Shown one piece after another: positions 8,801-16,575 of a stretch of DNA of 64,000 bases; within the stretch, counting starts at the first letter, position 1, and every line of letters begins with the position of its first letter. The translations under genes were made by a program, and so were the position numbers. The DNA lies in contig CALJUX010000037.1 in assembly GCA_937978655.1 (NCBI GenBank), positions 1 through 64,000 on the forward strand, written 5' to 3'. A model generated the notes under the pieces. That model saw nothing but the letters and a program-made list of their open reading frames with translations. It was not told the origin of the DNA and searched no databases. This DNA comes from an uncultured Chromatiaceae bacterium (GTDB lineage Bacteria > Pseudomonadota > Gammaproteobacteria > Enterobacterales > Alteromonadaceae).

Positions 8801-10311
8801 TCCAAATCAAAGGTGCTGTCGCCGGCCTGAACTGTATAGTTAAAGGTCAGTGTATTGCTGCCGCCGCCACTTGAATAACTAGCCGTCCTATCAGTGGCAC
8901 CAGTTTCCAGTGTCAACTGCGGGGTGCCAACCACATTGACTGGCTCACTGAAGCTAACCTGTACCCCAATCACATCACCCACTTTGTAAGTGCCATTCGT
9001 AGCACTGGAGCTGACTGAAGTAATAGTAGGTGAAGTGACATCCTGAACCGCATCAAAGCTTCGCAGAGTCAGCTTACCAATGTCAGAATTGGGTTGATTG
9101 ACAAATACCAGGCGGAAACTGCTGAGGCTGACTCCCTCAAACTGCGCCATGTTCGCGCCTTCGAAAATAAAGGTATTCGCTGCCGAGGTATCGTTGGTAA
9201 TGGGGGTAGATTCGACTTTGCCACCGCCCCAGACATAACCGACTACTTTAACGCTGGTAAATATATTGCTGCCGCCAAACGACTCAGCCGCTTCCACCCG
9301 GGTGAGCTGGAAATTGTTATGGGACCTGCGAACTTCAATGGCATTGGTACCACCAACCGTTTTATTGTTATTGGCACTGCCAGTAGTGGGGTTCAGAAAT
9401 GCGTCTGAGGAACCACCGTAGTAATTGAAGATATTTACGGTAGTGCCACCCCTGCCATTGTTCCCCATAAAACCACAGACAATATAACTGTCTTTAGTCA
9501 GGGAATGGTAATTGTAAGAATAGGACGGTGAATCATCTGGACAGTGCAGGTTGACATCGTATTGTCTTAAAAAGCCAGAGAGGGTGTAAGTAGCCAGTAC
9601 CGCCGAAAAATCTTTTAAGGCTTTTTCAGAAAAGGCTAATTCTGTGTCAATATTGCCGCGCTGAATTTCTAAATCCCAGTCTGCGCCTTGGGCCAGATTA
9701 CCGGTTAAATCGTCCGATGCTGCCACATCCAGATGGGTGTGATGCTGGATAATCTCCAGCAGTTCTTCACCGGCGTCGTTTGCGGCTAAATCGCAGCCGT
9801 ACAACAGCAAATCACCGCCTTCTTGCACAGCACCGTTCAGCGCGGCAAACATTTCTACTTCTGTTTTCAGCGTCGCGGCGGAAATGCCGGAGTTGCCAAG
9901 CTGCAACTCGCCGGCTTGCGCGTGTGACACAATGTGCACCGCCGCCAGATTTTTATAATTGGCTAAGATGGCTTTGAGTTGCGCGAGCCCGGCAGCAGAA
10001 GATGAGATTTCAACAATATCGATGCCGGGTTTTACCGCGCGGTAAAATTGCTGCTTATCCGGCACCGCCGCATCGATAATAACTAATTCGTGAGCCGGCC
10101 TTGCCGCCATGATGTCCAGCTCGTCAGTGCTGGCGACCGCCGTGTCACGAGACTTCTTCTCAGTGAATCGCGGTTTTTCCAAGGTACCGGATGCATGGGC
10201 TCTGGCATTGAGATATGAGCGCTGATAGCCCGCAGCTGAATGGGTGGGGCCGCAATAAAGCCCAAACGGCATCAACAGCGAGGAAAGCCCCATCAGTAGT
10301 TTGTTAGCCAT
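2863..10311 (-). CDS. Giant multi-domain surface/secreted protein with DUF4347 and GlyGly-CTERM-like tail
   Basis: This 2482-residue protein was read as a mosaic. Residues 1-26 are a signal peptide. About 70-235 is a DUF4347 domain (ELVIIDAAVPD, IVSHAQAGELQLG, LLLYGCDLA). About 245-425 is an unassigned domain rich in Asn and Gly. There follow two near-identical Ig-like repeats (VQVSFSEPVNVVGTPQLTLE and a VNFSE copy) plus a third. Next come FN3 modules alternating with MBG-like modules (ITFANPNAQNFGTSPTLTA), two putative-Ig units (ISNQPAWASF), cadherin-like units, a HYR domain, a Calx-beta domain, a DSDGD calcium-binding stretch and two tandem-95 units. The end, SSGGSLPHWMLLALGVVLL then TRRR, fits a GlyGly-CTERM signal cut by rhombosortase. 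AGGAAAGGGAA precedes the start. It lies 24 bp behind the sulfotransferase gene. It is likely an adhesin or matrix protein. Confidence 0.8.
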   Translation of the reverse strand: MANKLLMGLSSLLMPFGLYCGPTHSAAGYQRSYLNARAHASGTLEKPRFTEKKSRDTAVASTDELDIMAARPAHELVIIDAAVPDKQQFYRAVKPGIDIVEISSSAAGLAQLKAILANYKNLAAVHIVSHAQAGELQLGNSGISAATLKTEVEMFAALNGAVQEGGDLLLYGCDLAANDAGEELLEIIQHHTHLDVAASDDLTGNLAQGADWDLEIQRGNIDTELAFSEKALKDFSAVLATYTLSGFLRQYDVNLHCPDDSPSYSYNYHSLTKDSYIVCGFMGNNGRGGTTVNIFNYYGGSSDAFLNPTTGSANNNKTVGGTNAIEVRRSHNNFQLTRVEAAESFGGSNIFTSVKVVGYVWGGGKVESTPITNDTSAANTFIFEGANMAQFEGVSLSSFRLVFVNQPNSDIGKLTLRSFDAVQDVTSPTITSVSSSATNGTYKVGDVIGVQVSFSEPVNVVGTPQLTLETGATDRTASYSSGGGSNTLTFNYTVQAGDSTFDLDYLSGNALTVNLATIKDGAANPANLSLPSPGSAYSLGANKNIIIDGVAPTVSSVSASTADGTYKTGDMINVQVNFSEVVNVTGTPQLTLETGTTDRTVDYSSGSGSSTLNFSYTIQAGDNNSDLDYVLTNPFTLNAGTLRDTVGNDAALTLPTPGAANSLGANKALDVDGVTPSVNSTAPAGGALSTASSVNFIVNFSEPVSNIALTDFALGTTGGASGTITGLSATSGSTVTVTVSGITGNGTIRLNLNGSTNISDGAGNVGPAAYTSGTSHTVAIPTAPDAPAIGTATGGDGQVAVAFTAPVNNGGSAITGYTVTSSPGGITAGGNGFTSSPITVAGLTNGTPYTFTVTATNAIGTSTVSGASNAAIPKGTQSITFANPNAQNFGTSPTLTATAASATGTDGLPVSFSSSTTAVCTTTSGGALTFVTAGSCTIDADQAGDTATSPAPTVSQTFTVNPIVPGAPTIGSATAGNAEATVAFTAPASTGGAPILAGGYTVTASPGGATGTGSGSPVTVTGLTNGVSYTFTVTAANSAGTGAASAASNSATPAAPQTITFNTPGAQTFGTTPTLTANSSAGVGYSVTFTSITPGVCTVTSGGTLTFVNAGTCTINANQAGDAAFLPAAQVSRSFIVNPIPPTVPTSVVATAGNTQASVAFAPPANNGGTNITGYVVSVTPADVVPVIGASSPIVVSGLTNGQTYTFTVEAENVAGYGPASAASNAVTPAAIQTITFANPGAKNFGTTPTLTATTDATGLSVTFTSSTTSVCTITSGGLLTFVAAGTCTINADQAGNASYLAATQVTRSFAVNAVIPGAPTIGTATAGNASATVSFAAPASTGGAAITAYTVTASPGGATATGNASPLTVNGLSNGSAYTFTVKATNSAGTSIASGASNAVTPEQPNSAPIISGSAETTVIEGAGYSFVPAAADSDGDRLTFSISNQPAWASFSTSTGALSGTPGKADIGTTSGIVISVSDGMAIASLPAFSLTVLPANQPPVISGTPVNTVDSGDLYSFTPTARDADTADTLSFSISNKPAWASFNTATGQLSGTPTSADVGIASGIVISVTDGKASASLPAFNLTVKAKNVAPVASDSTATLAEDTTLTLTLTAQDANQDPLTYEIASQPAHGSVTLQGATLTYTPAENYNGSDSIGFVAKDAALSSNTATVSLSVTAVNDDPVVTDDSFNLQRTANNQYQLAVLANDSDIDGDKLSIDGASSSVGTVSFSAQGLTLTTPALYAGPVSLRYTATDGKGGRGTATVSLTISGGDASNLPVITVPADITTNATALFTRVPLGTATAVDRNGGQLRVGLVNGSLFFAPGEHIVYWQATDAEGNTATKAQKVRVNPLVSLSKDQLVTEGNEVEIQLILNGLAPVYPVTVPYTVSGSAGGNDHTLTSGVAEISAGLSTTIRFNVLEDSVTEASEDIVVTLDSSVNRGSKRSSRIVLSEANVAPVVSLNVQQKAENRLTVGAADGVVTVTATVTDSNPQDQLSGIWNGGSLQNTSADQRQFSFDPAQVSAGLYQISYTATDTGTPNLSATSQVFVVVRPALPVLGTTDSDGDLIPDNQEGFADSDGDGIPDYQDAINECNVMPTELLGQTQFVAEGEPGVCLRLGTVAASTDAGGLQIAKDAVAIDKVAVNIGGIYDFIAYGLPEQGKSYSLVIPQRLPVPANANYRKFNEVTGWVDFVSNERNSVSSAAGERGFCPPPGGPEWRAGLTEGHWCVQVRVEDGGPNDADGIANSAIVDPGGVAVALNGNKLPVAVKDNASVRKDGSIDVNVLVNDTDADGDKLTVTQATSSFGTVAILADQKLSYKPNADFVGIDTVIYSITDGKGGTASSELVVTVFSNTAPVAVQDSAATDDRSPILIDVLKNDTDADGDVLKVSAASALQGTVTIEADQRLRYTPKAGFNGVDTISYTVQDGTGATATSTVTVTVRAYQEVVVENKSSGGSLPHWMLLALGVVLLTRRRSAAKS

Positions 10312-10335
10312 AAAAGTTCCCTTTCCTGAATGGTG

Positions 10336-11169
10336 TTACAACAGACGTTGCGTCTTTTTGCTGGCGATAATATTGGCCGAGGTGCCGGTCGCATCCTGCC
10401 AAAAATCCATCTCCTGGTACTTCACAAATAAGTCAGGCGGCAAAATGCTGCGCCGGGCTTTGAACTCAACTTTTTTCCGGACCTGATGCAGGCCTTTCAC
10501 CCCAAGCTGCTGGTCAAACTCGCTTTCGTTGTAGTCGACCTGCTCAAAGTTATGGCCAAACAAAGGCTCGCCAAGAAACTGATAAATCAGCTCAATAGTC
10601 CGGGCAGGTTTTTGCGTCAGCAAATCGTAATCAACCAGCAATAAGCGGTCAGAAAATTCGCCGTAATAGGCTTCTTTTAATGCGGTCCAGGCACTGCCGA
10701 CAGCGCCGTTGGCGTTGATTAAAGATTCGCAGCGGCTGTATACGGTTTGCCGGGTGGCGGGGCTGAACATCCGGCTGTAATCAAAAGGATTTTTCCGGTA
10801 AATCTTTTCAAAACTGTCCATTACCCAGGCCGGATTGCGCACACAGCAAATCACTTTTACGTCGTCAAACAGTTCCACCAGCTGGTGCAGCCGGGCTGTC
10901 CAGTGCCGGTTGGTGTCAAAAACCACCGGCTGCGGTGTGTCGCTGTAGTAGGCGTGAACTAAGGCTTTGGAAATGGCTTTGCGTTTATGTTCGTCAAAGA
11001 AGGTATAGGATTCGCTGTTTGCGCCCATTTGCTCCAGCGCACTATTGACGAGCGCTGCGACAGGGCTGCTGATCGAGGCGTGAAACCGTGGATTTTGCCG
11101 GAGGATGCCAGACAATAATGTTGAACCAGAGCGCGGTAATCCTGAAATAAAATAGTACTTCTGCGTCAC
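10336..11169 (-). CDS. Sulfotransferase family protein
   Basis: This 277-residue protein opens with YYFISGLPRSGSTLLSG, the 5'-phosphosulfate-binding loop of PAPS-dependent sulfotransferases. The 3'-phosphate site looks like VICCVRNPAWVMDSF near residues 98-112. The middle keeps the strand DRLLLVDYDLLTQKP, and the C-terminal region YQFLGEPLFGHNF matches the usual sulfotransferase_3 layout. GTG at 11169 is preferred over TTG at 11175 because AAGG then sits 9 bp upstream. The gene is first in a two-gene minus-strand unit with the giant surface protein, so it may sulfate that protein or a partner glycan. That role is inferred from position only. Confidence 0.75.
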   Translation of the reverse strand: MTQKYYFISGLPRSGSTLLSGILRQNPRFHASISSPVAALVNSALEQMGANSESYTFFDEHKRKAISKALVHAYYSDTPQPVVFDTNRHWTARLHQLVELFDDVKVICCVRNPAWVMDSFEKIYRKNPFDYSRMFSPATRQTVYSRCESLINANGAVGSAWTALKEAYYGEFSDRLLLVDYDLLTQKPARTIELIYQFLGEPLFGHNFEQVDYNESEFDQQLGVKGLHQVRKKVEFKARRSILPPDLFVKYQEMDFWQDATGTSANIIASKKTQRLL

Positions 11170-11576
11170 ACTCAAATCCCTTTACAGCTTGTGCAGTGGA
11201 ACTTGTGGCACCAGGTTTGTAGCTAAAAATCAGCAGTGAAATTTAAGCTGTAAACTGCGCCTACAGTTTATGTTAATAATTCGCCCCCATTTTAGGTGCA
11301 AATGGCAAAATTTGCATCATTTATCTCGGCAGGGCAGATGCTGGTCGTGCTCTCAAACGCTGGGAGATATCCACAGCTGAGCTGGCCGGCAGTGGCAGCA
11401 CTGTGGTGGTTTCAGGAAAATGCAAGTGAGGCGGATTTAAGCAGGCAAATACCAGCTAAATTCAGCACTTTGACAGACCAACGCAGATTTAGGCGGCTAA
11501 GGCGCGCCCTTGCGTGTACAATAGCCGGTTCAGGCTTTACGCCTTTACTGTTGACTGCCCCTCTGTAGGAACTCTG
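11170..11576. other. Intergenic promoter region between divergent genes
   Basis: About 400 bp separates the sulfotransferase (left) and the DUF6172 gene (right). A TACAAT that could be a -10 box lies at 11517-11522, and a TTGACA at 11470-11475 that is not correctly spaced to it. A 90-codon frame at 11296-11568 has no plausible ribosome site and unremarkable composition, and is not called. Confidence 0.4.
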
Positions 11577-11873
11577 ATGAAAAAAAATTTCTCCTTCACG
11601 CACCCGAAAATTCAGCCCGCCCGTGTCGCTGATGCCGTCAAACACGAAATCAAAAAATACTTAAACCGCGAGCGGCGCAAACCATTACCGGCCGGCATGG
11701 ATTACTGGACTTTTGATTGCCGCTTTGGCGCTACTGAAGATGCTGCAGAGAAAATCTTCACCGCGGAAATTAACAAGCGCATTGATGCGGCACTGGAGCA
11801 GCAACTGGCAGGCTTTTATGTCGAAATTCTGGCTCGTGCTTGTCAGCATCAGCCACGTGACGCGGCTGAATAA
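11577..11873 (+). CDS. DUF6172 family protein
   Basis: This 98-residue basic cytoplasmic protein begins MKKNFSFTHPKIQPARVADAV, followed by KHEIKKYLNRERRKPLPAGMDYWTF and DCRFGATEDAAEKIF. This fits a small conserved proteobacterial family of unknown function (DUF6172). A longer frame starts at 11514, but the ATG at 11577 has the spaced purine site TAGGAAC and begins with the conserved residues, so it is preferred. Lysine and arginine clusters suggest nucleic-acid contact, but this is not shown. The DEAD-box helicase follows about 100 bp downstream. Confidence 0.7.
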   Translation: MKKNFSFTHPKIQPARVADAVKHEIKKYLNRERRKPLPAGMDYWTFDCRFGATEDAAEKIFTAEINKRIDAALEQQLAGFYVEILARACQHQPRDAAE

Positions 11874-11975
11874 CCTGGCCGAATTGCACAAAATGCAAAC
11901 AATGCTCTGCGTCGGGGCGAAAATGCTGTATATTCCGCCGCTCTTTTTTGATAGTCGCTTTCCACCGAGGTTTTT

Positions 11976-13310
<1,335 letters not shown>

Positions 13311-13328
13311 GCGCTAGTTATCTTTAGA

Positions 13329-13354
13329 ACAAAGCCGCCTGATGGCGGCTTTGT
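13329..13354 (+). terminator. Intrinsic terminator after the helicase gene
   Basis: Stem ACAAAGCCGCC pairs with GGCGGCTTTGT around a TGAT loop, 18 bp after the helicase stop. The T-run is short, but the 11-bp stem is perfect. Confidence 0.75.
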
Positions 13355-13527
13355 ATCGTCTATCAGGATGCAATAGCAAAAGTATTGCGTAGCGGCCACT
13401 CCCAAACGTCCTTATCAAATCGCTGCTTCAGCGTTATTGCCCGACATCTGAATTCCTTGAGCTGTCTATTTTGTTACGATATCGTAACTGCTCGTTAAAC
13501 ATATCATTTCACGACATGGAAGGAACC

Positions 13528-13761
13528 ATGCGTAAAGTGGTCATTTTCAGTAAAACGAAAAACTGGTGGGCAGAAGAGCCTGATATTGAATTGCTGAATC
13601 AACAAATTGCAGAAGCGGAGCAGGCAGGCTGGACGCTGGTATCGATCAGTGCCAACACCTGCATATTTGGCTGCGAATTCAATTATGCTGATCGTGTGTT
13701 TGATCTGCAGCTCGCATTGTGCTGGCGCGCATTGCTGTATTATTGCATTTTTCGCATATAG
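13528..13761 (+). CDS. Small hypothetical protein
   Basis: A 77-residue product starts at the ATG at 13528, which follows GGAAGGAA; an upstream in-frame ATG at 13471 lacks a ribosome site. The beginning MRKVVIFSKTKNWWAEEPDI and the segment AEAEQAGWTLVSISANTC have the look of a small alpha/beta protein. The cysteine-rich C-terminal third (CIFGCEF ... LALCWRALLYYCIF) is hydrophobic and may be a misread or truncated end. No family was recognised. It is called because the ribosome site and codon use look real. Confidence 0.45.
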   Translation: MRKVVIFSKTKNWWAEEPDIELLNQQIAEAEQAGWTLVSISANTCIFGCEFNYADRVFDLQLALCWRALLYYCIFRI

Positions 13762-13842
13762 CTGATTTAAAAGAACCTGCTGGAGCCGTGATAAACTGAA
13801 AGGTTGAACATTTCAATTGGATTGAATCTAGGAGCTACAGCA

Positions 13843-14949
13843 ATGCAATGGAAGCTGATGTTTTTGTTGATGGTTTGCCTGTCCTGTCGGGCAGAGGATG
13901 AATTTCACTGGCGCATGGCTGATGGCCGTGCGGCGCCGCAGCAGGAGAATCAGAAAAGCCGAGATGGCTTCGGCGCTTGGTTGTTGCTGACACCGGATGC
14001 CGATTGGGAGCAGAAATGGAATACGCCAAATGAGCATGTCCCTGAATTTTCAGTTGTGAAGGAAGTTCTGCGCGGCGAGCCGGTGCATGTGCTGCCGTTT
14101 TACGCCAATCCAAAGGTCGGGCCGGATGGTAATATCCGCGTTCAATGTGATTTCCGTTTACAACGCCCAGATGGTACTGCGGCCTTTGCACAGCAAGGCT
14201 TGCCGTGCGCAAGCGGCCCGTTGACAATGGACCCGAAAACCATTTTTCTGACCCAGCAAGGCATGACCATCAGCGGTGACCCGGATGATCAATTCGGGAC
14301 CTGGACGGTATTTATTCGGATGACCGATGACATCCGTCAGGTGTCATTGGATTTGCAGTCATCCTTTCAGTTGGTTGCGAAAAAAACACCGGCCAGTAAA
14401 ACGCCACAGGAACAGGCCAAAGATACTGCTGCAGCCAGTCTTGCCAAAGTAGTATTGGGCCCGGTGCGCAATGGGGAAACGGCGCACTATACCTTTGAAG
14501 CAGTACCGCTGCAGGTGGCTGGAAAAAATTTGGGCTTTATCGATGCTGGCTTGAAAGTGCAACCTTTTGGCGAAAACAATCTGGTCTATCTAGCCTGTAG
14601 TTTTAGCGACGAGCCGGGCGAACCAGATGCTGGCTGTGAAGAATGGCGTTTGTATCACAAGGATACCGGCACAATTCAATCACTGAATTCACTGCCTGAT
14701 TTTTCTGCGATGCATTCGCTCCCGGCATTACATTGGCCTTTTATCGGGTATGTCGCGCTCAAAGCTGGTGAAAAGCCAGAGTTCGCTTGCGTGACTTATC
14801 ATTGGCAATACCGGCGGGAAGTCAAACGCCAGCCGTTGCAGTTTGATCCAATTTTGTTGGCTACTGATATGCCCGGTGCATTTGGTAAGCCGCAATTTAG
14901 CCGAGATGGTTCAGTTTTAACATGCGATGCTGACTTGGCGTCACCCTGA
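13843..14949 (+). CDS. Secreted hypothetical protein
   Basis: A 368-residue product starts at ATG 13843, 8-9 bp after TAGGAG; an upstream in-frame ATG at 13804 would put extra residues before the signal. The signal peptide is MQWKLMFLLMVCLSCRAED. If the cysteine in LSC is lipidated this would be a lipoprotein, but the lipobox is not canonical. The mature protein is beta-rich with paired cysteines (VQCDFRLQRPDGT, GLPCASGP, VYLACSF, DAGCEEWRLY). Its two halves each contain a strand set of similar length, perhaps two related domains. No family was recognised. Location is periplasmic or the outer membrane face. Confidence 0.65.
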   Translation: MQWKLMFLLMVCLSCRAEDEFHWRMADGRAAPQQENQKSRDGFGAWLLLTPDADWEQKWNTPNEHVPEFSVVKEVLRGEPVHVLPFYANPKVGPDGNIRVQCDFRLQRPDGTAAFAQQGLPCASGPLTMDPKTIFLTQQGMTISGDPDDQFGTWTVFIRMTDDIRQVSLDLQSSFQLVAKKTPASKTPQEQAKDTAAASLAKVVLGPVRNGETAHYTFEAVPLQVAGKNLGFIDAGLKVQPFGENNLVYLACSFSDEPGEPDAGCEEWRLYHKDTGTIQSLNSLPDFSAMHSLPALHWPFIGYVALKAGEKPEFACVTYHWQYRREVKRQPLQFDPILLATDMPGAFGKPQFSRDGSVLTCDADLASP

Positions 14950-15001
14950 TGCCAGTCGCATTTTTGAATGTAGTTGTTTGTCTTTATAAGGAGTATCCGC
15001 T

Positions 15002-15727
15002 TTGAAATTTTTCGCATCCTGCTTGCTGGCCCTCAGTACTTTTTGGGTTCAGGCTTCTGTGTTACCCGATTTCCCTTTTGTCGCCGTCACCGGCCAAAGC
15101 AGCAAACAAGTGGCGCCGGACAGCGCGACACTGAGTTTTCGCATCACGACTTTTCATCAAAGCAGCGATGTCGCCAATGCCCAGCTGGCGCAGGCCAGCA
15201 GCAAAGTGTTGGCGCTGCTCAAAGCCAATGGCGTTGCGGACAGTCAAATCAGTGCTTTTGAGCTGGAGAAAAGCGAAAAGCGCAAAAGAGACGAGCAGTA
15301 CAATGAGCTGGAGGTGCTGGGGTATGATCTGAACCGCCGTTTTGACTTCATGCTGGCAGATTTAAAAAAGTATCCGGATTTAATGACTCAGCTTTATGCA
15401 ACTGATTATGTTCATGATCTCAGCACCAGTTTTGATAGCAGCGACAGAAGCAAGATTGAAACCGCTTTAATTGCCGCGGCGGCTGCTCAGGCGAAGCAAA
15501 AAGCAGAGCAAATGGCAGAAGGCCTTGGCGTAAAAATCCACAGCGTGTTTGCCTTTAACGACAACGGCTCGTTTGAGCGGTTTTTTGCCACTTTTGCCGC
15601 CGGCGAAACTGGCATGGCCAGCAGCGCTATGATGGCCGACCGATCGGCTGGCGCGCAGCAGGTGTTTATCCCACAAGCGATTGAAATCTCCAAAACCGTC
15701 AATGTGATTTATAAAATTACGCCTTAA
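15002..15727 (+). CDS. SIMPL domain (DUF541) periplasmic protein
   Basis: This 241-residue protein has signal peptide MKFFASCLLALSTFWVQAS. The mature part carries the SIMPL/DUF541 pattern: FVAVTGQSSKQVAPDSATLSF, then the helix SSKVLALLKANGVADSQI, then YDLNRRFDFMLADL, and the C-terminal helix AAAAAQAKQKAEQMAEGLGV before a strand ending in NVIYKITP. Family members are periplasmic or outer-membrane proteins linked to oxidative stress, but their biochemical role is unsettled. The start is TTG at 15002, with AAGGAG about 9 bp upstream. A small DUF4287 gene follows closely. Confidence 0.8.
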   Translation: MKFFASCLLALSTFWVQASVLPDFPFVAVTGQSSKQVAPDSATLSFRITTFHQSSDVANAQLAQASSKVLALLKANGVADSQISAFELEKSEKRKRDEQYNELEVLGYDLNRRFDFMLADLKKYPDLMTQLYATDYVHDLSTSFDSSDRSKIETALIAAAAAQAKQKAEQMAEGLGVKIHSVFAFNDNGSFERFFATFAAGETGMASSAMMADRSAGAQQVFIPQAIEISKTVNVIYKITP

Positions 15728-15784
15728 GTTGTGGAGCAAGGCGCGACCAGCGAACTACCTAAAACAGAAGGAATGGAGCTTTCG

Positions 15785-15991
15785 ATGAATGAAAAAGTAA
15801 AAGGACCTGCATCGTATTTTCCATCGATTGAACAAAAATATGGCCAGCCGATCAGCCACTGGCTGGATCTTGTGGCTAGTTTACCGCCGATGAAGCATAT
15901 GGAAATTGTGGCTTTGCTGAAGTCTGAACATGGTTTGGGCCATGGGCACGCCAATGCGATTGTTGCTTATGTATTGGCGGGTAAAGCATAA
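15785..15991 (+). CDS. DUF4287 domain small protein
   Basis: A 68-residue product starts at ATG 15785, which has GGAGCT just upstream; in-frame GTG 15731 and ATG 15773 are poorer choices. The protein matches the DUF4287 pattern: a short N-terminal helix, GQPISHWLDLV, KHMEIVALLKSEHGLGHGHANAIVAYVL. The GLGHGHAN motif is the most diagnostic part. Family members are small soluble proteins of unknown function, often found next to DUF5655 or AHSA1 proteins. Here a DUF1801 gene follows within 60 bp, so the two may be co-transcribed. Confidence 0.7.
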   Translation: MNEKVKGPASYFPSIEQKYGQPISHWLDLVASLPPMKHMEIVALLKSEHGLGHGHANAIVAYVLAGKA

Positions 15992-16043
15992 CGAGGGCGC
16001 AGGCAGCGGTGTACTGATGCTTTTTTAAGCCGGAGATGTAGCA

Positions 16044-16466
16044 ATGTCTGAAGCGCAACACGCAAAACCCAGCCGCCTGATGTTGTTCCCGGATGCGCTG
16101 CCATATCAACCAGCCATCGATGACTGGTTTGCGGCAAAGCCGGGGCCGCTTGGTGACATAGCCCGGCACTGGTTTGGTGTGTTGCGCCAATGCGGTTCTG
16201 ATGTGCAGGAGCTGCTGCACGACGGTCATCCGACCGCTTGTGTTGGCACTGCGGCTTTTGCTGAAGTGAATGTGTTCACAGCCCACGTCAATGTCGGGTT
16301 TTTCCTCGGCGCTTTATTGCCAGACCCGCAGGGGCTGCTGCAGGGCAGTGGCAGGTTTATGCGGCATGTGAAGTTAAGGCCCGCTGAGCCGGTTGATGCT
16401 GCAGCTTTGCTGCAATTGATTCACACTGCCTATACGGGTATGAAAGTACGGGCGGAAGCTGCATAG
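16044..16466 (+). CDS. DUF1801 (YdhG-like) protein
   Basis: This 140-residue soluble protein shows a helix IDDWFAAKPGPLGDIARHWF, the strand AAFAEVNVFTAHVNVGFF, then GALLPDPQGLLQGSGRFMRHVKL. The VNVGFF, DP..LLQGSG and MRHVKL elements are typical of the DUF1801/YdhG-like fold, which is related to the bacterial frataxin-like Fra/YdeI group. Its molecular role is unknown. ATG at 16044 is preceded by GGAGATG at about 8 bp. It is convergent with the GH92 operon that ends at 16576. Confidence 0.75.
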   Translation: MSEAQHAKPSRLMLFPDALPYQPAIDDWFAAKPGPLGDIARHWFGVLRQCGSDVQELLHDGHPTACVGTAAFAEVNVFTAHVNVGFFLGALLPDPQGLLQGSGRFMRHVKLRPAEPVDAAALLQLIHTAYTGMKVRAEAA

Positions 16467-16575
16467 CTGGTCTTCGTTATGTGCTTTGTACGGCGGCGCT
16501 GGCGCTCGCCGGTACCTACTTGCAGATGCTGTACAAAGACGCCACCGGACAATGGTCCACCAGCCTGATGGTCGA

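Noticed and set aside
11296..11568. 90-codon plus-strand frame before the DUF6172 gene
   Set aside because: No ribosome site, no domain, and it overlaps the likely promoter of the DUF6172 gene.
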